This document shows, piece by piece, positions 52,501-58,115 of a DNA stretch of 58,115 nucleotides (position 1 is the stretch's first letter; each line of letters opens with the position of its first letter). A program made the position numbers and the translations under genes. The stretch spans positions 1 through 58,115 of the forward strand of contig JBAVEL010000173.1 of the NCBI GenBank assembly GCA_049587715.1, given 5' to 3'. A model generated the notes under the pieces. It did no database searches. It saw nothing but the letters and a program-made list of their open reading frames with translations, and was not told the origin of the DNA. The DNA comes from JBAVEL01 sp049587715 (GTDB taxonomy: Bacteria > Bacteroidota > Ignavibacteria > UBA10030 > UBA6906).

Positions 52501-52803
52501 GAAGTAGTTCTCCAGGAAGCGGAGGTGGTCCTCGAAGTACTGCCTGTTCCGGGGGGGCGGATCAATGATGGGGTCCGTTGTGGCGGACATATCGAACCTG
52601 CCGGTTCCGGTGGTGCGGTCGTCCGCATCCTCCTGGAACTCGGCCATCACGGCCAGCAGATCCATGGTATCCGGCGCCGCTGCGGCGGGGCGCGGCCCCG
52701 CCGGGGCGTCATCCCCCGCCGGGCGCAGGGGATGACTCAGCTCGTGTGCACAGAGAGAGCCGGAAACCAGAACGCAGAGGGTGAAGGCTCCGGAGAGAGT
52801 CAT
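49585..52803 (-). CDS. M6-like exported protein with FG-GAP repeats and T9SS-type C-terminus; catalytic site lost
   Basis: A 1,072-residue protein with a short signal peptide (TLSGAFTLCVLVSGSLC). Residues ~50-310 resemble immune-inhibitor-A/M6 metalloproteases: NRQYFEDHLRFLENYFRKVS, LVADFSMYECFVIFHAGAG and CASVGSRLGLPDLFDTRTGR then SGIGRFGLMDG. Where M6 has HExxH before LGLPDLYD, this protein has A-S-V-G-S, so zinc binding is lost. FG-GAP-like repeats (VADVNGDGSPDILAA, LADVNGDGLREIVF) follow at ~560-960. The end (YNWPNPVYDGTTFIRYFV, then VTVTVYDLAGDFVAEF) is a T9SS type A/FlgD-like domain. Probably a secreted binding protein. Confidence 0.85.
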   Translation of the reverse strand: MTLSGAFTLCVLVSGSLCAHELSHPLRPAGDDAPAGPRPAAAAPDTMDLLAVMAEFQEDADDRTTGTGRFDMSATTDPIIDPPPRNRQYFEDHLRFLENYFRKVSGGKLILRGRVLDGVFTLPGRMESYSPPKNGSAAAVGRLAVDTWTRVDSSGLVADFSMYECFVIFHAGAGRDIDLVSILGYDPTPFDIPSLYLGPASFREFYGPGYQGIPVAGGGFHITNTIVMPETESRLLPGVSGDVLLELGINGLLCASVGSRLGLPDLFDTRTGRSGIGRFGLMDGQAIFSFSGVFPPEPSAWEKYWLGWTTPVVLGTGVHTLSLPAAAEPDVVYRIPVSGSEYYLVENRNRDPQGNGQTVWTVFNGVPSVRTFSRDTSGFNAFSVSALEGVVTEVEDPDWSLPGATTSGGEFFDGGILIWHVDESVILAGAASNRVNADPERRGVDVEEADGSQDIGQAYEFLSRGSGSEEGTPLDFWFEGNSAPVFRGEFSETSHPPALANTGARSHVSVRGFTPRGALMQVTVRVGDDDVEPLEGFPRLVGEEIAPAGLTVADVNGDGSPDILAATTGVVLPSPTSGGSSTALQGEGKIYAWRSDGGGAVFPFTRSDGLIARSGGSLDGFSTGPAAGDLDGNGVPEILGVIRHTAGGSSVAAFAATDANADSLADLVWVRVTAEPVTGPVPAGDSVIPSGMADGTVLLTGPDGSARGSLQAAPGRAAVKGVTLLDPAGVWVAVAEDGTVARVDVTSLSVTRTLMEGAPAGPAVCGLVGPSTSPRIAVVSTDGRLHLFESDLSPVAGFPVRGGGEALHGPALADVNGDGLREIVFFAGPRVYAYNHAGAAVDFFPVAIPTGSRITSHPVIADVNGDDTPEIVAVAEDGYVAAYDSRGGMARGFPLQASWGIQSVAVFARPVGGGSLQGRDLCLAVGSSFGESVAAWKTGSTASLLAGSHLSAPWPQFQRDGWRRGYAPEVLTPRPLSSAFFPGDRAYNWPNPVYDGTTFIRYFVRENARVTVTVYDLAGDFVAEFPGPGVGGVDNEVAWDVRNVQSGVYFARIQAEGGGASGTAVIRVAVVK

Positions 52804-52831
52804 GATGCTCGTCTGGTTTCGGTGTGGGGGG

Positions 52832-53962
52832 TCAGTCTTCGGTTTCCGTCCCCGTTCCCCATCCGATCAGGAGGGAGAAGCGGATGGTGTCGGAGAGCGG
52901 GTGGTTCTCCTCCGCGGAGATGTAGCTGAAGTCGAAGCCGTAGATGTCGTACCGGAGACCGGCCCCGAACGTGAGGAACTTCCGGTTGCCGAAGTTCGGA
53001 TCCTCGTAGAAGTATCCGATCCGCAGGGCGATCAGCTTGGGCGCTCCGTACCAGTACTCCAGCCCTCCGCCGATGTTCACCTTCCGGAGTCCGCTCCCGT
53101 CGCCCCATGCCGTGAACAGCGCCTTGTAGAAGTTGTCCACCTTCCCGTCGGCGTACCGGCGCACCAGCAGGCGGCTGAAGTCCAGGTTGGCCTGGAGGGA
53201 GTTGAACTCGTCCTCGAACACCCGGTACCCGAACCCGATCCGCAGGTTCGTGGGAAGGGGATCCGCCTGGTCGGCGTCGATGTACTTCACCTTCGGGCCC
53301 AGGTTCGAGAGATTGAACCCGAAGCTGAAGGCCTTTCCGATGTCCCCGATGCCCGGCACCTCCAGCGCCTGCGGGCGGTACATGAGGCCGATGTCGAAGC
53401 TGACCGTGGTGGCCTTCCCGCTCCCCTGCTCCTGTTCCGTCCCGATGGGAGAGAGGGCGCTGTGGATCACCCGCAGGTTCAACCCGATCCCCAGGTCGTC
53501 GAACGCCAGGGTGGAGTATCCCAGGGTGCCCGCCACCTCGAAGGCCTTGAACTCGTCCACCGGTTCGGGGCCGCTGGAGAGGGTGCGGACGAACTTGCCC
53601 AGGTTCAGGTAGGTCACGCTGGCGCCCAGCACCCCTCCGATCTCGTCCATCTTCACCCGGTAGTTCAGGTAATCATAGAAGAGGTCCGACTGCTGGAATT
53701 GCGGCAGCCAGTTGGCGTGCGTGATGCTCACCTCCTGTCCGTCCAGGAAGGCCAGGGCCCCCGGATTCCAGAAGATGGCGGAGGCGTCGTCCACGGATCC
53801 CGTGGCCGCCTCTCCCATGCCGCTCGCCCGGGAGTTCGGGGCGATCAGCAGAAACGGCACGGCGGACTCCCCCTGCGCCGCCGAGGGGAGGGGAAGGACC
53901 GTCGTAATGAGCGCCGCGCCCAGAATCACCCAGGCGATGCGGCCGATGGCTGATGCTGTCAT
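52832..53962 (-). CDS. porV: T9SS outer-membrane shuttle protein PorV
   Basis: A 376-residue protein of the PorV/PorQ (UPF0164-like) family. Signal peptide: MTASAIGRIAWVILGAALIT then TVLPLPSAAQ. The mature start AVPFLLIAPNSRASGMGEAA then TGSVDDASAIFWNPGALAFL is the family hallmark. The rest is FadL-like beta-barrel. PorV takes folded cargo from SprA and delivers it to PorU. The ATG at 53,962 is chosen for the signal peptide; the frame is open 14 codons upstream. It lies 73 bp after porU. Confidence 0.92.
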   Translation of the reverse strand: MTASAIGRIAWVILGAALITTVLPLPSAAQGESAVPFLLIAPNSRASGMGEAATGSVDDASAIFWNPGALAFLDGQEVSITHANWLPQFQQSDLFYDYLNYRVKMDEIGGVLGASVTYLNLGKFVRTLSSGPEPVDEFKAFEVAGTLGYSTLAFDDLGIGLNLRVIHSALSPIGTEQEQGSGKATTVSFDIGLMYRPQALEVPGIGDIGKAFSFGFNLSNLGPKVKYIDADQADPLPTNLRIGFGYRVFEDEFNSLQANLDFSRLLVRRYADGKVDNFYKALFTAWGDGSGLRKVNIGGGLEYWYGAPKLIALRIGYFYEDPNFGNRKFLTFGAGLRYDIYGFDFSYISAEENHPLSDTIRFSLLIGWGTGTETED

Positions 53963-54035
53963 GATGGACTGCCTCCTGTTGATGAACCTGTGGACATGGT
54001 ACATGCATACACCGTCATGAACATCCCCGCGGCAC

Positions 54036-57000
54036 TCACCGGAGCACGGTCATCTTGCCCAGGGACTCGCTCGCGAAGCGCCCGTCTTCGGTCCGCACCA
54101 CGAGCTTGTAGAGATAGACTCCGTTTGCAATCCTGTCGCCGTCGCGGTCCCGCCCGTCCCACGGGATCCGCACGAAGGGCTCCCCCGTGGATCCCGCCTC
54201 GATGGACTGCACCAGGCGCCCCGCCAGCGTGAACACCCTGACCGTCACGCGCAGGGGCGTAAGCTGGTTCTGCCGGAACGTGAACTCCGTGGTCTCGGCG
54301 AAGGGATTGGGGTAGTTCATCACCTCCGACACGGCCAGGGCGTCGTCGGGGGTCACCTCGAAGAACACCTCCGCCGTCCCCGCGTTGTTCCAGGTGTCCC
54401 ACGCCCGCACGCGCACATGATGGCGTCCCGGCGGGAGCCCGCCGAGCGGCTTCTCCACCGTTCCCTCCCGGAACTCGTCCAGCCGGCTTGTGTACGATTC
54501 GGTGAGGTCCACGCTCTCGGAGCTGTTGTCCACCCAGGCCTCGATCCGGTGCCCGATGCCCGAGCCCGACGTGTTGATGCCGCTGGAGTCCCGCAGGTCC
54601 GCCAGCAGAACCGGATCCGGCCGCACCGGGTCGCCCGAGCGGAACGTCCGGCTGTCCAGGAAGACGGCCACCTGCGGACCCTCCCCGTCGGGAGCCGCCG
54701 TGGAATCCGTCCCCCCCACCGACACCCGTCCGGTGTAGGCGAGCGCCTCCCCCCCCGTTCCGGTGAAATAGGCCGTTACGCGCCCCCGGGTGGAGGGATC
54801 CGCGTACAGAATGTCCTTGGGCACCACGAACACGGCCGCAAAGCGCCCCTGCGTGACCGTGCCCTGCCCCCGGTAGATGGTCCCCCCGGTGGCCGTGTAC
54901 GACCAGTCCAGTCCCGGGATGATGTTCCCCTGGCTGTCGCAGCAGCGGGGGGGGATGAAGGGGGAAATCAGCACCTCCCGCGTGGCATCGTACACGCTCA
55001 GGATCACGGTGCCCGAGCGGGATACGTCCACCTGGTTGGCCTGGTCCCGGAGCGAACCGCGGAGCGTCACACGCGAGAGCGCCCGCAACTGCACCGGCTC
55101 CGTGCGCGGCACTCCTCCCACGCTGTCCAGGGGCTCCCCGTTGATGGAATCAATGGAGGCGAACCCCTCCGGGTACCGGAGCCGGAGCGTGGGGTCCCCC
55201 ATCCAGTGGAACTTCTGGTCGTTCGGGTTGTTCAGCGCCGCCTTCTGCAGGAACATGGCCCGGGCCGGACGGCCCACCGCCAGCCGGCCGTAGGTATCCC
55301 GCAGGAAGAGCCGGGCAAAGATGTTCTGGTGCAGATAGGCGTTCGCCCCCGCAAACACCTTCCGGGTGGCGGAGACCACCGCCACCGCGCCCCCGTCGGG
55401 CTTGTTCATCAGGAGCTCGCTCCCCGTGTACCGCTTGAGGTCGTCGAACTGGGAGAAGTTGCAGGTGGCGGCGAAGAACACGCTCAGCCGGTCGGCGTTC
55501 ACCAGAAGCGGGATGGAGGTCTGCACATTGAAGATGGACTCATGCGCCCAGACGGTGGGGTTCCCGTGCCCGGCGAAGTTCACCGCCAGCACGCCCCGGT
55601 TGATCTCCTCCACCAGGGCGTCGTAGGCGCCCGGCTTCCGCCGTCCCTGCGCCGAGTTCACGGTGGGGTATTCCGCAATGTAGATCTTCCTCTTCTCGAT
55701 CTCGTCGGGGGTGAACACCGTGGCCAGCCGGTCGGCGTCGGCGCTGTGCTGGGTGCCGTCCTCCCGCTCGGGCGTCCAGGAGTCGTCGCCCACGAAGAGC
55801 ATCCGCGCCCCCCATCCGTCCCGCGCAGACTGCGTGTCGTACCGGATGACCTTGTCCACCACCGTCTCCGCCTCCGCCGCCGTGCGCGAGGATATGCGCC
55901 CTCCCACCAGGAAGGGGGCGGTGGAGGATTCGAACCGCACGAAGAAGTCGTCCGAGGAGTAGCTGTTGATCTCGTTCCGCGAGTCGATGCTCTGCCAGGT
56001 GGGCACGTAGCTCGACTTCACGCCGCTGTATCCCCTGTAGTCGTACGAGGCCCCCCCGAACAGGAGAACGTACTCGGGCCTGGGGGTCCAGCTTTCGTAG
56101 GCATGCTTCAGGAAGTCCCGGATGGCTGTGGGGTCCGGCATGCCCCCGCCGAACTCGTTGTAAATCGTGTCCGCCTCCACGACCAGGGTGCGGAGACCTC
56201 CGTGGGCGGGCTGCTCCCTGTGGGCCGCCAGGCGGTCCGCCGCGTTGCGGAACTCCCGCGAGGTCACGATGATGAAGTCCGCCCCCTCGGTGATGCCCCG
56301 GAGGTTCTGATTGGGGATCCGCTCCGCCCGCACGGGGATTCGGAACCCGCCGGCGGAGGCCGCCGCGTACTCCGAGCGGAGCCCGGAGGATTCCTCGAGG
56401 CGCACGTAGTAGGCCCCCGCCACTCCCGTCACACGGCGCGCCGAGACGGGGTTCGTCACGTCCAGGATCACAGGCTGGGAGGGAAAACCCTCCAGACGGT
56501 ACTCCACGATCCCCGATGTGTCGGGGGCGCGGAACGAGAGCCGGTTCCCCGCGGCCTCGAACCTCCGCGGATAGGTGATCTCGGCCCAGTCGATCCACCC
56601 CGTTCCCGATGCACTGGAGGAGCGGTACACAAACGTGAACCGCCCGGCGGAGGCGGCAGCGGCGGGCACGGCCCGCACATCCCCCACCGCGGCCTGGGCA
56701 TACTGGTAGTCCGCGTTGTTGGGGAGAATCGGGGCCACATACACCGTCCCGATGGAATCAGACCCCTCCCGCAGGAGAAACGTGGACCAGCTTGTGGACC
56801 GGGCCACCAGCCCTGCCCGGTAGCGCACGGGAAGCCCCGGAACGACGGCCACCAGGGGCAGGTAGTGCGTGAAGCTCCCCCCCTGGCTGAGGGTCTGTCC
56901 GTACCAGTCCTTCCCCGAGCTGAGGAGGTTCACCTGTTCCTCCTCGATCCACATCCGCTCATCGAACCACCCGGGAACCACGGAGGGGGGATCCGCCAGG

Positions 57001-58115
57001 GAGGGCCGGGCCTGCATCCGGAGTCCCTGCGCCCCTCCCCAGGTGAGCCAGTACCATGTCTCGGCGGCATAGCGGTGGATGTCGTGGGAATAGGTCCGGT
57101 TGGAGGGGGTGTAGGTCCACCCGCCCGGCCCTTCCCCGTAGAAGAGCACGAAGTCCCCCGCATTGAACTGGCCGTCCGACTCCCCCTCCACATACAGGGG
57201 GTTCTCCACCAGGTCCTGCGGGCGGCTCTCGGCGGGGTTCTCGGGGAGCTCCCTTCCCCCGTTTCCGTGGATGCGGATGGTGCGCGGATCCACCTGCCCC
57301 GGATCGATCCCGATGGACTGGAAGTACGCAGGATCCAGCCGGTAGATTCCCTCTTCCCGCACGGCCAGCCGGTACCAGATGCCCGTGGAGAGCACGCTCG
57401 GCTGGGTGAGGCGCCGGAGGGGACGCGGGGGGGGGAAGGTCCACTCCCGCGCCGCATCCCCGTTGATGAGCCCCTCCCCGATGAGGGCTCCGTCGGTGCT
57501 CTGCTCCCTTCTCCCCGCCGGAGGACCGAACTGCACCTGCACCACGATCCGGGTGTGCTTCCGCGCGGTGCGCAGGGAGGGGTTGTACTGCACCGGGTGG
57601 AACAGCACGGATCCCACGTACATGCTCCGCACCCGGCGCGGGGAGCCCAGCTCCGCCGGCTCCGGGGGGAGAAGCGTTCCCGCGTTGTAGGCCGCCGGGT
57701 CGGCCTCGTAGGAGTCGGCCACGAGCATCCCCTCCATCTCCCTGAGACGCGGGGCGGGGGGGGGAAGCAAGTTCCTGAGCTCCTCGTATTCCGCCTTCAG
57801 GACCGTCACCCTGTTTCCCTCGGGCGTCGGGAACCCCACGGCCACCCGGCGGAGGGGAACATCGGGAAAGCCGGGCCTGTCGGGTGCCGCCGCATGTTCC
57901 GCCCCGGCAAAGGGGATCTCCGTGTAGGTCTCCGCCGGGCCGGGAATGGTCCGGAGGGGTTCATACCGGGGTCTGTATTCCAGGATCAACACGCTTTCAT
58001 CCGAATGCACCACGCGCACATCCCCCTCTCCTCCCCCGGGGGGGGAGGCAACGGAGAGAGCGGGCCACAGGGCTCCACAGAGAAGGAGCCGCGCGGCTCG
58101 TCCACGAGGTGTCGG
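54036..58115 (-). CDS. porU: T9SS sortase PorU (C25 gingipain-type), 5' end cut by window
   Basis: The frame is open to the right edge; visible upstream codons read RAARLLLCGALWPALSVA, part of a signal peptide, so the true start lies beyond 58,115. About 1,359 residues are seen. The C25 protease core holds the catalytic His in NFAGHGNPTVWAHES (codon 55,566-55,568) and the Cys in FFAATCNFSQFDD (55,461-55,463). The end (VSEVMNYPNPFAETTEFTF, then RIPWDGRDRDGDRIANGVYL) is a FlgD/sorting-like domain. PorU removes the sorting domain from cargo and can attach it to anionic LPS. First gene seen of the porU-porV operon. Confidence 0.93.
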   Translation of the reverse strand, partial: PTPRGRAARLLLCGALWPALSVASPPGGGEGDVRVVHSDESVLILEYRPRYEPLRTIPGPAETYTEIPFAGAEHAAAPDRPGFPDVPLRRVAVGFPTPEGNRVTVLKAEYEELRNLLPPPAPRLREMEGMLVADSYEADPAAYNAGTLLPPEPAELGSPRRVRSMYVGSVLFHPVQYNPSLRTARKHTRIVVQVQFGPPAGRREQSTDGALIGEGLINGDAAREWTFPPPRPLRRLTQPSVLSTGIWYRLAVREEGIYRLDPAYFQSIGIDPGQVDPRTIRIHGNGGRELPENPAESRPQDLVENPLYVEGESDGQFNAGDFVLFYGEGPGGWTYTPSNRTYSHDIHRYAAETWYWLTWGGAQGLRMQARPSLADPPSVVPGWFDERMWIEEEQVNLLSSGKDWYGQTLSQGGSFTHYLPLVAVVPGLPVRYRAGLVARSTSWSTFLLREGSDSIGTVYVAPILPNNADYQYAQAAVGDVRAVPAAAASAGRFTFVYRSSSASGTGWIDWAEITYPRRFEAAGNRLSFRAPDTSGIVEYRLEGFPSQPVILDVTNPVSARRVTGVAGAYYVRLEESSGLRSEYAAASAGGFRIPVRAERIPNQNLRGITEGADFIIVTSREFRNAADRLAAHREQPAHGGLRTLVVEADTIYNEFGGGMPDPTAIRDFLKHAYESWTPRPEYVLLFGGASYDYRGYSGVKSSYVPTWQSIDSRNEINSYSSDDFFVRFESSTAPFLVGGRISSRTAAEAETVVDKVIRYDTQSARDGWGARMLFVGDDSWTPEREDGTQHSADADRLATVFTPDEIEKRKIYIAEYPTVNSAQGRRKPGAYDALVEEINRGVLAVNFAGHGNPTVWAHESIFNVQTSIPLLVNADRLSVFFAATCNFSQFDDLKRYTGSELLMNKPDGGAVAVVSATRKVFAGANAYLHQNIFARLFLRDTYGRLAVGRPARAMFLQKAALNNPNDQKFHWMGDPTLRLRYPEGFASIDSINGEPLDSVGGVPRTEPVQLRALSRVTLRGSLRDQANQVDVSRSGTVILSVYDATREVLISPFIPPRCCDSQGNIIPGLDWSYTATGGTIYRGQGTVTQGRFAAVFVVPKDILYADPSTRGRVTAYFTGTGGEALAYTGRVSVGGTDSTAAPDGEGPQVAVFLDSRTFRSGDPVRPDPVLLADLRDSSGINTSGSGIGHRIEAWVDNSSESVDLTESYTSRLDEFREGTVEKPLGGLPPGRHHVRVRAWDTWNNAGTAEVFFEVTPDDALAVSEVMNYPNPFAETTEFTFRQNQLTPLRVTVRVFTLAGRLVQSIEAGSTGEPFVRIPWDGRDRDGDRIANGVYLYKLVVRTEDGRFASESLGKMTVLR

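Noticed and set aside
1..58115. tRNA, rRNA and CRISPR arrays
   Set aside because: No cloverleaf with a T-loop GTTCGA and matching stems, no rRNA segment, and no regularly spaced repeats of CRISPR size were found by reading. The 123-bp repeats at the left edge are coding.

Overview
The window is high-GC bacterial chromosome from what looks like an FCB-superphylum lineage (Candidatus Eisenbacteria-like or a relative; inferred, not proven). The reasons are a type IX secretion system (T9SS) with SprA, PorU, PorV and a PorX regulator, cargo with C-terminal T9SS/FlgD-like sorting domains, and strong G/C third-position bias. Almost all genes lie on the minus strand. Exceptions are two toxin-antitoxin operons, two decayed remnants, and lptF/lptG.

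Bases 1-13,100 are an accessory stretch: a Ycf48-like repeat exoprotein cut by the left edge, two methyltransferases, a YdeI-like protein, a decayed Phd-ParE locus, a HEAT-repeat protein, several membrane or exported proteins of unknown role, a HpaI-type aldolase with a signal peptide, and a P-type cation ATPase.

Bases 13,100-29,000 are the most unusual part. Six hairpin sites with integron attC architecture (14,971, 15,993, 25,064, 25,942, 26,555, 28,051) separate single-gene or single-operon units. A 77-bp repeat, 65/77 identical by hand count and ungapped, occurs at 17,174 and 28,884. Each copy sits just upstream of the first gene of a run of these units, and the similarity stops at a GTTRRRY-like core, as expected for an attI-type insertion site. 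Cassette-like cargo includes a GIY-YIG nuclease, a Ca2+/Na+ exchanger, a poly-gamma-glutamate hydrolase, a stand-alone polymorphic-toxin domain, a T9SS-sorted propeller-like protein, an AbrB/Doc and a HEPN/MNT toxin-antitoxin operon, and an exported TPR protein. No integron integrase is visible, so the arrays look like integrase-less clusters (CALIN-type). Between the two arrays lie an alcohol dehydrogenase, a pterin dehydratase, an alkyltransferase-like protein, an SDR oxidoreductase, an HNH nuclease, and broken genes (mgsA, VOC, IS110).

Bases 29,436-35,532 are a tightly overlapping minus-strand operon: porX, tsaE, tsaB, accD, arginase, panC and a GlmU-like nucleotidyltransferase. Bases 35,640-58,115 are the secretion locus: sprA (translocon), divergent lptF-lptG (LPS export permease), a DUF5683-like protein, a peptidase/TolB-propeller/beta-barrel protein, an M6-like protein that has lost its HExxH site, porV, and porU cut by the right edge. 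PorV and PorU process and anchor cargo that SprA translocates. At least one cassette gene (26,728-27,975) carries the matching sorting signal, which links the mobile arrays to the secretion machinery.
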